This document shows, one piece after another, positions 15,911-24,299 of a stretch of 55,373 nt of DNA. The notes beneath the pieces are model-generated. The model saw only the letters and a program-made list of their open reading frames with translations, ran no database searches and had not been told where the DNA came from. The DNA is from Burkholderiales bacterium (GTDB lineage: Bacteria > Pseudomonadota > Gammaproteobacteria > Burkholderiales > Burkholderiaceae_C). Where the stretch lies: contig JAGWTH010000025.1 in assembly GCA_028868995.1 (NCBI GenBank), positions 1 to 55,373 on the forward strand, written 5' to 3'. Within the stretch, counting starts at the first letter, position 1. Each line of letters begins with the position of its first letter. A program made the position numbers and the translations under genes.

Positions 15911-17131
15911 CTATCGTACCCACTGGTTCAGCTGGATGATCGGCAGCAGCACCGCCAGCACGATCAGCATCACGACCAGGCCCATGCCGACGATCAGCAC
16001 CGGCTCCAGCAGCGTGGCCAGCTGCAGGGCGCGGCGCTGCACCTCGGCCGAGAGCTGGTTGGCCGCGCGCTGCAGCATGGCGGGCAGCTGCCCGGTCTGC
16101 TCGCCCAGCCGCGCGAACATGCCCAGCAGGCCCGGGAAGCGCTTCTTCTGCGCCAGGGCGGTGGCCAGGGGCGCGCCTTCGCGCACCAGCACCAGGGCGT
16201 CGAGCGCGTCGGCGCGCATCGCACGGTTGCCCAGCGTCTCGGCGGCGGCCTGCAAGGCCTTGAGGATGGGGACCCCGGCGCCGGCCAGCATGGCCAGCGT
16301 GCCGGCGAAGCGCGCCGCGTTGTAGCCGCGCGCCAGCCGTCCGACCACGGGCAGCGTGAGCCAGGCGGCGTCGTAGCGCTCGCGGAAGGCGGGGTTGCGC
16401 AGGGCGACCCCCAGGCCGATGAATCCCAGCACCCCGGCCCCGATCACGAGCAGGCCCCAGTGGCGCACGAAGGCGCTCACCGCCAGCATGATGGTGGTCA
16501 GCAGCGGCAGCGCATGCTTGGTGCCGACGAACACGTTGGCCACCTGCGGCACCACGTAGGTCATGAGCAGCAGCACGATCACGATCGCCGCGACGGTGAC
16601 GATGGCCGGGTAGAGCGTGGCCGCGACCAGGCGGGCGTTGAGCGCCTGGCGCGCCTCCAGGTCGTCGGCCAGCCGCTCCAGCACCGCGCCCAGGTGGCCG
16701 CTCTGCTCGCCGGCGCCGACCACGGCGACGTAGATCTCGGGGAACTCGCGCGGGAAGCGGCCCAGCGCCTTGGCGAAGGAGGAGCCCGCGTTCACCTCGG
16801 CGCGCAGGGCGGCCACCAGGTGGTGCTGGCGCTCGTTGTCGGCCTCCTCGGCCAGCGCGGTGAGGGCCCGCTCCAGGGTCAGGCCGGAACCCACGAGGCC
16901 GGCGAGCTGCCGCGTCCAGATCGCCAGGGCGGTGGCGTTGAAGACGTTGCGGCGGAAAGCGGCCGAGGCGGCCGGGCCGCTGCCGGCCTCCGCAGCGACC
17001 GGCCGCACGTCCAGCGGCACCAGGGCGCGGCTGCGCAGCATGCCGCGCGCGACCTTGGCCGTGTCGGCCTCGATCACGCCCTTCTGGGTGGTGCCCTGCG
17101 CGTCCAGCGCCTCGAATGCATAGGCAGGCAT
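15911..17131 (-). CDS. gspF: type II secretion system inner-membrane protein F
   Basis: A 406-aa protein with two GspF/PilC domains. The N-terminus MPAYAFEALDAQGTTQKGVI is classic. Three membrane segments are seen (VTVAAIVIVLLLMTYVVPQV; the segment around LLVIGAGVLGFIGLGVAL; and LIVGMGLVVMLIVLAVLLPI). GspF anchors the secretion ATPase to the pseudopilus machinery. No other gsp gene occurs in the window, and it is paired with a nucleotidase gene. The start at 17131 gives the standard family N-terminus. Confidence 0.92.
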   Translation of the reverse strand: MPAYAFEALDAQGTTQKGVIEADTAKVARGMLRSRALVPLDVRPVAAEAGSGPAASAAFRRNVFNATALAIWTRQLAGLVGSGLTLERALTALAEEADNERQHHLVAALRAEVNAGSSFAKALGRFPREFPEIYVAVVGAGEQSGHLGAVLERLADDLEARQALNARLVAATLYPAIVTVAAIVIVLLLMTYVVPQVANVFVGTKHALPLLTTIMLAVSAFVRHWGLLVIGAGVLGFIGLGVALRNPAFRERYDAAWLTLPVVGRLARGYNAARFAGTLAMLAGAGVPILKALQAAAETLGNRAMRADALDALVLVREGAPLATALAQKKRFPGLLGMFARLGEQTGQLPAMLQRAANQLSAEVQRRALQLATLLEPVLIVGMGLVVMLIVLAVLLPIIQLNQWVR

Positions 17132-17204
17132 GGGGCGATCATAAGTGGGCGACGGCGGCCCGGCGGGGGCGGCCGGAGCGGCTCCGGGGCCGGGCCACGG
17201 CAAA

Positions 17205-17224
17205 ATAGTAAGCCTGTTTATAAT
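17205..17224 (+). promoter_or_regulatory. promoter and partial palindrome before the MarR gene
   Basis: TATAAT at 17219-17224 lies 11 bp before the MarR start codon, so the transcript has almost no leader. The surrounding 20 bp is an imperfect palindrome (six of ten pairs), a plausible MarR operator. The same 103-bp gap serves the divergent gspF gene. No convincing -35 is seen. Confidence 0.4.
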
Positions 17225-17234
17225 CAATCGGCTG

Positions 17235-17702
17235 ATGAAACCCGCCCTCGCCGCCCGCTTCGGCTTCCTCGTCAACGACGTGAGCCGCCAGTATTCGCAG
17301 CAGTTCGACCGCCTCGCCCGCGAGCGGCTGGGCCTGTCGCAGGCGCAGTGCCGCCTGCTGGCCGCGCTCGCCTGGCACGAGGGCGAGGAGCCGCTGTCGC
17401 AGGCGGAGCTGGCGCAGAAGCTGGGACTCACGGCGATGGCGGTGGCCACCATGTGCGACCGGCTGGCCGCCGCCGGCTGGATCGAGCGGCGCGCCCATCC
17501 CGAGGACCGCCGGGTCAACCGCCTGCACATCAAGCCGAGCGCGCGCAAGGCGCTGGAGCGCGCGCTGGCGATCGGCGACGAGCTGACCGGCCGCGCGCTG
17601 GCCGGCCTCGGCGCCGCCGAGCGCGCCCAGCTGCTGGCCTTGCTCGCGAGGGCGCGCGAGGGCCTGCTGGCGCTGGACGCCGCAGGGGGGGCGCAGCCGT
17701 GA
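17235..17702 (+). CDS. MarR family transcriptional regulator
   Basis: A 155-aa winged-helix regulator. The recognition region is SQAELAQKLGLTAMAVATMC with the wing ERRAHPEDRRVNRLHI at about 75-100. MarR proteins usually repress an adjacent efflux pump and release DNA when a small phenolic or drug binds. The next gene is a DHA2 pump that overlaps this stop codon, so the pair is a self-contained resistance unit. An upstream extension to 17145 lacks coding character. Confidence 0.9.
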   Translation: MKPALAARFGFLVNDVSRQYSQQFDRLARERLGLSQAQCRLLAALAWHEGEEPLSQAELAQKLGLTAMAVATMCDRLAAAGWIERRAHPEDRRVNRLHIKPSARKALERALAIGDELTGRALAGLGAAERAQLLALLARAREGLLALDAAGGAQP

Positions 17703-19231
17703 GCGCGCCCGCCCGGGAAGAGGCCGTGCGGCACCACGGGATGATCACGATCTCGATCATGCTCGCGACCATCATGCAGGCGCTGGACACCACCATCGCC
17801 AACGTGGCGCTGCCGCACATGCAGGGCAGCCTGCAGGCCTCGCAGGACCAGATCACCTGGGTGCTCACCTCCTACATCGTGTCGGCGGCGATCGCGCTGC
17901 CGCTGACCGGCTGGCTGTGCGCGCGCTGGGGCCGCCGGCAGGTGTTCATGATCTCCGTCATCGGCTTCACCGCGGCCTCGATGATGTGCGGCCTGGCCAC
18001 CTCGCTGGGCGGCATCGTGCTGGCGCGGCTGCTGCAGGGCATCTTCGGCGCCGCGCTGGTGCCGCTGTCGCAGGCGGTGCTGCTGGACATCAACCCGCCG
18101 CACAGGGTCGGCCAGGCGATGGCGATCTGGGGTGCCGGCATCATGGTGGGGCCGATCCTGGGTCCCATGCTGGGCGGCTGGCTGACCGAGAACCTGGACT
18201 GGCGCTGGGTGTTCTTCATCAACCTGCCGGTGGGCGTGTTCGCCCTGTACGGCATCTGGCGCTACCTGCCGGAAAACCGGCCGCCATCGAGCCCCCTGGA
18301 CCTGTTCGGCTTCGTCACGCTCAGTCTGGGCCTGGGCCTGCTGCAGCTGTTCCTGGACCGCGGCGAGCTGCAGGACTGGTTCGACTCCTGGGAGATCCGG
18401 CTGGAGGCCGCGGGGGCGCTGGTGGCCTTTGCCTTCCTGGCGGTGCACACCTGGACGGTCCGCGGCGCGTCCTTCGTCGACCGGGAGCTGCTGAAGGACC
18501 GCAACTTCGTCACCGGCTGCACCTTCGGCTTCATCGTCGGCGTCGTGCTGTACGGGACGATGGCGCTGCTGCCGCTGTTCCTGCAGGGCCTGATGGACTA
18601 CCCGGTCGTCTACACCGGCATGGTGACCGCGCCGCGCGGCGTGGGCACCATGATCGCGATGATCGCCGTCGGCCGGCTGGTGCAGCGGGTGGACCTGCGG
18701 CTGATCATGGCCACCGGTTTCACCCTCACGGCGGTGGCCCTCTGGCAGATGACGCACGTCACCCTGCAGATGGACAGCAGCCTGATCGTCACCTCCGGCT
18801 TCATCCAGGGCCTGGGCATCGGCTTCACCTTCGTGCCGCTGTCGGCCGCCTCGTTCGCCACGCTGGCGCCGCGGCTGCGCAACGAGGGCACGCCGCTGTA
18901 CAGCCTGCTGCGCAACATCGGCGGCAGCGTGGGCATCGCCGTGGTCCAGACCCTGCTGTCACGCAACGCCGGCCAGTCGCACGCCGACCTGGCGGCGCTG
19001 GTGAACCGGGCCAACCAGGGGCTGGCGACGCTGCCCGGGATGCTGAGCCCGGATTCGGCCACGGGGCTCGCGCTGCTGAATGCGGAGGTGACGAGGCAGG
19101 CGGCGCTGCTGGCCTACGTGCACGACTTCCGGATCATGATGGTCGTGACGGCGCTGGCGATCCCGTTCCTGGCGCTGATCCGGCCGCCGCGGCGCCGGGT
19201 GGCCCAGGCGTCGGGGGACGTGCCGCATTGA
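17699..19231 (+). CDS. DHA2 family MFS multidrug efflux transporter (EmrB-like)
   Basis: A 510-aa protein starting at a GTG that overlaps the MarR stop (GTGA). It has about 14 hydrophobic segments. Motif LDTTIANVALPHMQGSL lies in the first helix, GWLCARWGRRQVF is the MFS motif A, and WRWVFFINLPVG is typical of EmrB/QacA. It expels hydrophobic or weakly acidic drugs using the proton gradient. No EmrA adaptor gene is adjacent, so it may act alone or with an adaptor encoded elsewhere. Confidence 0.93.
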   Translation: MSAPAREEAVRHHGMITISIMLATIMQALDTTIANVALPHMQGSLQASQDQITWVLTSYIVSAAIALPLTGWLCARWGRRQVFMISVIGFTAASMMCGLATSLGGIVLARLLQGIFGAALVPLSQAVLLDINPPHRVGQAMAIWGAGIMVGPILGPMLGGWLTENLDWRWVFFINLPVGVFALYGIWRYLPENRPPSSPLDLFGFVTLSLGLGLLQLFLDRGELQDWFDSWEIRLEAAGALVAFAFLAVHTWTVRGASFVDRELLKDRNFVTGCTFGFIVGVVLYGTMALLPLFLQGLMDYPVVYTGMVTAPRGVGTMIAMIAVGRLVQRVDLRLIMATGFTLTAVALWQMTHVTLQMDSSLIVTSGFIQGLGIGFTFVPLSAASFATLAPRLRNEGTPLYSLLRNIGGSVGIAVVQTLLSRNAGQSHADLAALVNRANQGLATLPGMLSPDSATGLALLNAEVTRQAALLAYVHDFRIMMVVTALAIPFLALIRPPRRRVAQASGDVPH

Positions 19232-19265
19232 GCGGCGATGCCCGAACCCCAACGCCTCGCCACCG

Positions 19266-20891
19266 CTACATTTCGCGCAGGCGGAACCGCTGCAGCTTGC
19301 CGGTCTCGGTGCGCGGCAGGGCCGCCACGAACTGGATCTCGCGCGGGTACTTGTAGGGCGCGATGCTCGCCTTCACGTGTTCCTGCAGCGCCTTGACCAT
19401 GGCGGAGTCGCCGGCGTGGCCCGGCTTGAGCACGCAGAAGGCCTTGACGATCATCCCGCGCTCCTCGTCCGGCTTGCCGATCACGCCGCATTCGGCCACC
19501 GCCGGATGCCGCATCAGCGCGTCCTCGACCTCGGGGCCGCCGACGTTGTAGCCGGCGGTGATGATCATGTCGTCGGCCCGTGCCTGGTAGAAGAAGTAGC
19601 CGTCGGCGTCCTGCACGAAGGCGTCGCCGGGGTAGTTCCAGCCCTCGCGAACGTAGTTCGCCTGGCGCTCGTCCTCCAGGTAGCGGCAGCCCGTGGGGCC
19701 GATCACCGCCAGCTTGCCGACGGTGCCGCGCGGCAGCTCGCGCCCCTCGTCGTCCACCACCTTCGCCTGGTAGCCCGGCACCACCTTGCCGATGGCGCCG
19801 CGCCGCACGTCGGCGCCGGCCGCGGAGATGAAGATGTGGAACATCTCGGTGGCGCCGATGCCGTCCAGCATCTCGATGCCGGTCGCCTCCTTCCACAGCT
19901 GGCGGGTGGCGTCGGGCAGGCCCTCGCCGGCGCTCACGCAGATGCGCAGGCGGGCGATGCCCAGCGAGCGCGCGAAGGGCGCTGTCTGCCGGTAGAAGGT
20001 GGGGGCGGTGTAGCAGATGGTGGCGCCCACCTCGTGGAGGGTGCGCACCAGCGACTCCGGCGTGTAGGCGCCGTCGGGGAACCAGACGCAGGAGCCCGAC
20101 CACATCGGGAACAGGAGCAGGCCGCCCAGGCCGAAGGTGAAGGCCAGCGGCGGGCTGCCGACCACCACGTCCTCGGGCGTGGCGCGCAGCACGTGCCTCG
20201 GCCAGGCCTCGCAGGCGGCCAGCACGTCGCGGTGGGTGTGCACCGCCGCCTTGGGCTTGCCGGTGGTGCCGGAGGTGAAGGCCAGCAAGGCGATGTCGTC
20301 GGCCGCCGTGGGACAGGCCATGAACTGCGCCGGCTTGCCGGCGGCGCGCGCTTCCAGCGCATCCGGCGCGCCCGGGGCATGGAAGGGAACCACCGCCGCC
20401 AGCACCGGCCGCCCGGCGCGCGCCAGTTCCAGTTCCTGCAGCAGGCGCGCGTCGCACAGCGCCAGCTTCGGCTGCGCCTTGTCGATGATGTCGCCCAGCT
20501 CGCGCGCGCGCAGCAGCGGCATCGTGGCCACCGCGATGCCGCCGGCCTTGACCACGGCCAGCCAGGCGAGCGCCATCGCGACGGAGTTGCCCCCGCGCAG
20601 CAGCACGCGGTTGCCCGGCTCCAGGCCGAGGTCGTCCACCAGCACGCGGCACAGGCGGTCCACCTGTTCGCGCGCCTGTTCGTAGCTGAGGGTGCCCGCG
20701 GGCGAGCGCAGCATGGGCCGCCGGCCCCAGCCCTTCTCGGGGGCGCGGTCCAGCAGTTCGGCGACCAGGTTCAGCTGCGGCGCCAGCTGCAGCTCCGGCA
20801 GGTCGTAGCGCAGCTGCGGCCACTGCGCGCGCGGCGGCAGCCGGTCGTGCACGAAACGGTCGGTCTGGGCGGAGGCGATCGGTGCTTTCAT
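19266..20891 (-). CDS. AMP-dependent CoA ligase, benzoate/2-aminobenzoate-CoA ligase-like
   Basis: A 541-aa adenylating enzyme. The P-loop is LLAFTSGTTGKPKAAVHTHR (about 210-229), and further motifs are DGIGATEMFHIFIS and the hinge ADDMIITAGYNVGGPEVEDA. The C-terminal catalytic Lys lies in PRTETGKLQRF. The GIGATEMFHIFIS form of the A5 motif and N-terminal PPRAQWP point to the benzoate/2-aminobenzoate-CoA ligase branch. It would activate an aromatic acid to its CoA ester. Its start overlaps the stop of a MarR regulator upstream, so the two are coupled. Confidence 0.85.
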   Translation of the reverse strand: MKAPIASAQTDRFVHDRLPPRAQWPQLRYDLPELQLAPQLNLVAELLDRAPEKGWGRRPMLRSPAGTLSYEQAREQVDRLCRVLVDDLGLEPGNRVLLRGGNSVAMALAWLAVVKAGGIAVATMPLLRARELGDIIDKAQPKLALCDARLLQELELARAGRPVLAAVVPFHAPGAPDALEARAAGKPAQFMACPTAADDIALLAFTSGTTGKPKAAVHTHRDVLAACEAWPRHVLRATPEDVVVGSPPLAFTFGLGGLLLFPMWSGSCVWFPDGAYTPESLVRTLHEVGATICYTAPTFYRQTAPFARSLGIARLRICVSAGEGLPDATRQLWKEATGIEMLDGIGATEMFHIFISAAGADVRRGAIGKVVPGYQAKVVDDEGRELPRGTVGKLAVIGPTGCRYLEDERQANYVREGWNYPGDAFVQDADGYFFYQARADDMIITAGYNVGGPEVEDALMRHPAVAECGVIGKPDEERGMIVKAFCVLKPGHAGDSAMVKALQEHVKASIAPYKYPREIQFVAALPRTETGKLQRFRLREM

Positions 20892-21367
20892 GCAGAGGTC
20901 TCCTGGCGGTCCTGGGTGACGTGGTCCTTCACCTTGCCCAGCAGCTTGTGGAGCACGGCGATGTCCCTCTCGTTCAGCGCGGAGAAGGCTTCCACGATCC
21001 AGTCCTCGTGCTGCCGCGCCATCTCGTTGAACAGCTTGCGGCCCTTGGGGGTGAGGCGCACGCGGTAGGCGCGGCGGTCGCCTTCCACGTCGATGCGCTC
21101 CACGAGGCCTTCGGAGACGAGCTGGTCGGTGATGCCGGTGACGTTGCCGCCGGTGACCATCATGCGGCGCGAGAGCTCGTTCATCTTGAGCCCTTCGGGG
21201 GCGCGCTCCAGCTGCGCCATCAGGTCGAACCGGGGCAGGGTGGTGTCGAAGCGCTCGCGCAGCTGGGTGCGCACCTGCTTTTCCACCAGCTGGGTGCAGG
21301 TGAGCAGCCGCAGCCACAGGCGCAAGGCCTCCGGGTGCTCGCTGTGGGCGCGTGCCTCGATGTCCAT
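20888..21367 (-). CDS. MarR family transcriptional regulator
   Basis: A 159-aa winged-helix protein with recognition region NELSRRMMVTGGNVTGITDQ and wing EGDRRAYRVRLTPKG. It precedes and overlaps (ATGA) an aromatic-acid-type CoA ligase, the usual arrangement for a repressor that senses the ligase's CoA product or substrate. The ribosome site AAAGGGGG lies before the ATG. A perfect 12-bp palindrome in its promoter region is a likely operator. Confidence 0.9.
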   Translation of the reverse strand: MDIEARAHSEHPEALRLWLRLLTCTQLVEKQVRTQLRERFDTTLPRFDLMAQLERAPEGLKMNELSRRMMVTGGNVTGITDQLVSEGLVERIDVEGDRRAYRVRLTPKGRKLFNEMARQHEDWIVEAFSALNERDIAVLHKLLGKVKDHVTQDRQETSA

Positions 21368-21395
21368 GGGACCCCCTTTGCTTGAATATAAATAG

Positions 21396-21407
21396 TTTAG
21401 GCCTAAA
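21396..21407. promoter_or_regulatory. palindromic site, probable MarR operator
   Basis: The perfect palindrome TTTAGGCCTAAA sits in an AT-rich island (21382-21412) within otherwise GC-rich DNA, 29 bp upstream of the MarR start. On the minus strand a -10-like TATATT follows it. The position is right for autorepression of the MarR-ligase operon; it is 93 bp from the divergent cyclopropane synthase gene. Confidence 0.55.
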
Positions 21408-21499
21408 TAAATTCCGGGGCAATGGGGCGGGCCCCTCCCCGGACTCCGGCCCGCAGCCCCACGGTTGACGAGGGCCGGCCGGCTGGCAAGAATTTGCCC

Positions 21500-22768
21500 A
21501 TGGCCACGGAACCCCTCCTCCGCAAGCTCGAATCCCAACTCGCAGCGCTGCCGGTCCCGGTGGCGCTGGTCCTGCCGGGGGGGCGCCGCCTCGGCCCGGC
21601 CGACGCCGCCCTCCGGCTGGAATTCCAGGACTGGTCGGGTCTGGCGACGCTGGCGGCCGGCCAGATCGGCAAGGTCGGCGAGGATTACGTCGAGGAGCGG
21701 GTGCGCTTCGAGGGCAGCATGCGCGACCTGATGACCGCCGCCGCCGCCATGCTGCCGGGCTCCCCGGTGGCCAGCGACACCAGCTGGTGGACCCAGATGC
21801 TGCGCCGGGCCCGGTCGCTCGCCTCGCACACCCACCAGAAGGACGCCGAGCAGATCCGCTTCCATTACGACGTCTCGGACGACTTCTACGCCCTGTGGCT
21901 GGATCCGCGGCGCGTCTACTCCTGCGCCTACTACCGCGACCCGGCCATGGCGCTGGACGAGGCGCAGGAGGCCAAGCTGGACCACATCTGCCGCAAGCTG
22001 ATGCTGCGGCCCGGCGAGCGCTTCCTCGACATCGGCGCCGGCTGGGGCGGCCTGCTGCTGTGGGCCGCGGAACACTGCGGCGTCACCGGCACCGGCATCA
22101 CCCTGTCGAAGAACCAGCACGCCCACGTGAACCGGCTGATCGAGCAGAAAGGCCTGCAGTCGCGCGTGAAGATGCTGCTGCTGGACTACCGCGACCTGCC
22201 GGAGGACGCGCCCTTCGACAAGATCGCCTCGGTGGGCATGTTCGAGCACGTGGGGCACGCCAACATGCCCGCCTACTTCGCCAAGATGCGGCGGCTGCTG
22301 GTTCCGGGCGGCCTGGCGCTGAACCACGGCATCACCGCCGGCAGCGTCGCGTCGGACCAGCTGGGCGCCGGCATGGGCGACTTCATCTCCAAGTACATCT
22401 TCCCCGGCGGCGAACTGCTGCACGCCAGCCTGGTGCTGCACGACCTGGCCGTCGGCGGGCTGGAGATGGTGGACACCGAGAACCTGCGGCCGCATTACGC
22501 GCGCACGCTCTGGGCCTGGTCCGACGCGCTGGAAGCCCGGCTGGAGGAGGCGCACGCCGTGCTGGTGCAGACCCACGGGCAGGCGGGCGCCGGCCGCGTG
22601 CTGCGGGCCTACCGCCTCTATCTCGCCGGCAGCGCCATGAGCTTCGAGCGCGGCTGGATCGCCCTGCACCAGGTGCTGGCCACCCGGCCCGACGACGACA
22701 TGCACACCGGCAGCCTGCGCGGCGCGCAGTCGGCCTACCCCTTCAACCGCGATTACATGTATCGCTGA
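21500..22768 (+). CDS. cfa: cyclopropane-fatty-acyl-phospholipid synthase family methyltransferase
   Basis: A 422-aa protein with the CFAS/mycolic acid synthase core. QIRFHYDVSDDFYALWLD leads to the SAM-binding LDIGAGWGGLLLWAA (about 175-189). Then come SVGMFEHVGHANMPAYF and the C-terminal RAYRLYLAGSAMSFERGWI. It transfers a methylene from S-adenosylmethionine to unsaturated membrane lipids, or a related methyl transfer. The start at 21500 is chosen because upstream codons have no family similarity. It lies divergent from the MarR operon. Confidence 0.9.
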   Translation: MATEPLLRKLESQLAALPVPVALVLPGGRRLGPADAALRLEFQDWSGLATLAAGQIGKVGEDYVEERVRFEGSMRDLMTAAAAMLPGSPVASDTSWWTQMLRRARSLASHTHQKDAEQIRFHYDVSDDFYALWLDPRRVYSCAYYRDPAMALDEAQEAKLDHICRKLMLRPGERFLDIGAGWGGLLLWAAEHCGVTGTGITLSKNQHAHVNRLIEQKGLQSRVKMLLLDYRDLPEDAPFDKIASVGMFEHVGHANMPAYFAKMRRLLVPGGLALNHGITAGSVASDQLGAGMGDFISKYIFPGGELLHASLVLHDLAVGGLEMVDTENLRPHYARTLWAWSDALEARLEEAHAVLVQTHGQAGAGRVLRAYRLYLAGSAMSFERGWIALHQVLATRPDDDMHTGSLRGAQSAYPFNRDYMYR

Positions 22769-22778
22769 TACTGGCCGG

Positions 22779-23102
22779 ATGCTTTACAAGTTCAAGTCCA
22801 AGGCCGCCGGTGACCTGATCATGCTGGAGCCGAACGGCCGGCAGGTCCTGAAGATCATCGGCAAGGATCCGGCCCCGCAAGGCATCATCCTGCCCGAGGA
22901 GATGCCCGGGGCCATCCTCGCGCTGGAGGCGGCCATCGTGCGCGACGACGCCGAACGCGAGGCCGCCGCCGCGGAAGCCAAGGCCCGCGGCCGCCAGTTG
23001 CCGGAGACGGAGACCGTCTCGCTGCACCAGCGCGCCGTGCCCTTCATCGACATGCTCAAGCGCTGCGGGAAGGCGAAAAAAGAGATCGTCTGGGGCGTGT
23101 AG
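22779..23102 (+). CDS. DUF1840 domain-containing protein
   Basis: A 107-aa cytoplasmic protein starting MLYKFKSKAAGDLIMLEPNG, the hallmark of DUF1840. It contains EEMPGAILALEAAI and a charged middle rich in Ala and Glu, and ends with FIDMLKRCGKAKKEIVWGV. The function is unknown. It lies 10 bp after cfa, so they may share a transcript. Confidence 0.88.
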   Translation: MLYKFKSKAAGDLIMLEPNGRQVLKIIGKDPAPQGIILPEEMPGAILALEAAIVRDDAEREAAAAEAKARGRQLPETETVSLHQRAVPFIDMLKRCGKAKKEIVWGV

Positions 23103-23154
23103 CGCGCCCCCTGGATTCCCGCGGCTTGCGTCGCTACCCGAAGGCGCATCAGAA

Positions 23155-23181
23155 GAAAAAAGCCGCCCGGGCGGGCGGCTT
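23155..23181 (-). terminator. Rho-independent terminator after the Bug-family gene
   Basis: A 9-bp stem (AAGCCGCCC and GGGCGGCTT, loop GGGC) is preceded on the plus strand by a run of A, which gives a U-run on the minus transcript. It ends the transcript of the gene at 23207-24190. Confidence 0.85.
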
Positions 23182-23206
23182 CGTTCCGGCGCGCAGCGCC
23201 CGGTTC

Positions 23207-24190
23207 TCATTCCACGTAGATGTTCGCGGCCTTGATCAGCGGCGTCCACTTGTTGATCTCGGACAGCACGAACTTCTTGTGCTCCGCGGGCTCGACGCGC
23301 TTGTCGTTCACCACCACGGCGCCCAGGGCCTCCTCGCGCTTGATGAAGTCGGGGTCCTTCAGCGCCGCCTTCAGGGCGTCGTTGAGCTTCTTGAGCACCG
23401 GCGCCGGCGTGCCCTTGGGCGCGTACAGGCCGTGGAAGATCGTGACGTTGAAGTCCTTCACGCCCAGCTCCTGCATCGTCGGCACGTCCTTCAGCGCCGG
23501 CACGGTGAGGCGGTGGGGCGTCGTCACGGCGAAGACCTTGACCTTCTTGGCTTCGATCGCCCCGGTGGTGTTGGTGGTCTGGTCGCACATCAGGTCGATC
23601 TGGCCGCCCATCAGGTCGGTCATGGCCGGGCCCGTGCCCTTGTAGGGGACGGCGGTCATCTCCACCCCCATGGCGTGCTGGAACAGCATGCCGCACAGGT
23701 GCGAGGCCGAGCCGACGCCGGCGTTGCCCAGGTTCACGCGGCCCTTGTTCTTCTGCAGCCACTCCCTCAGTTCCTTGAGGTTGTTGGCGGGCAGGCCGGG
23801 CTTGCCGATGATGGTCATCGGCACGTCGTTGACCAGGCCCAGGTACTCGAAGTCGCTCTCCACCTTGAAGGGGATGTTGCGCACGAGGGTGGGCATGGTG
23901 GCCATGCCGATGTGGTGCAGCAGCAGCGTGTAGCCGTCGGCGGGCGCCTTGGCGACCTTGTTCGCGCCGATCGAGCCGCCGGCGCCGGCGGCGTTGTCGA
24001 CGATCACCGTGGTGCCCAGGGGCTTGCGCAGGGCCTCGGCGAGGTCGCGCGCGACCTTGTCGGTCGGGCCGCCGGCCGCGAACGGCACGACGATCGTGAT
24101 GGGCTTGGAGGGGAAGTCCTGGGCCGCGGCGGCCAGGGTGCCGGCGGCGAGGAGGGCGGCCGGGACGAACGACTGGATCAGCTTCTTCAT
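23207..24190 (-). CDS. Bug family tripartite tricarboxylate-type solute-binding protein
   Basis: A 327-aa periplasmic protein with a clear signal peptide (MKKLIQSFVPAALLAAGTLA) cut near AAAQ. The mature domain has the Bug/TctC motifs PITIVVPFAAGGPTDKVAR and VNLGNAGVGSASHLCG. It binds an organic acid in the periplasm. No TctA/TctB membrane partner is nearby, as is usual for this greatly expanded Burkholderiales family. It lies 109 bp beyond the PaaK-like ligase gene and may have its own promoter. It could serve the same substrate class as the ABC system upstream. Confidence 0.92.
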   Translation of the reverse strand: MKKLIQSFVPAALLAAGTLAAAAQDFPSKPITIVVPFAAGGPTDKVARDLAEALRKPLGTTVIVDNAAGAGGSIGANKVAKAPADGYTLLLHHIGMATMPTLVRNIPFKVESDFEYLGLVNDVPMTIIGKPGLPANNLKELREWLQKNKGRVNLGNAGVGSASHLCGMLFQHAMGVEMTAVPYKGTGPAMTDLMGGQIDLMCDQTTNTTGAIEAKKVKVFAVTTPHRLTVPALKDVPTMQELGVKDFNVTIFHGLYAPKGTPAPVLKKLNDALKAALKDPDFIKREEALGAVVVNDKRVEPAEHKKFVLSEINKWTPLIKAANIYVE

Positions 24191-24299
24191 GGAGACTCCG
24201 TGGGAAACCGCGCGATCATAGGGAGCGCCCGAGGGGGGCCGGATCGCCGGAACTACGTACGCGCAACCACGTACGCCACGCGAACCTGACGGGAAGCCC

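Noticed and set aside
24255..24276. Direct repeat ACGTACGC twice, 14 bp apart, upstream of the Bug gene
   Set aside because: Only 8 bp long and partly self-complementary; no array or associated gene. It may be chance.
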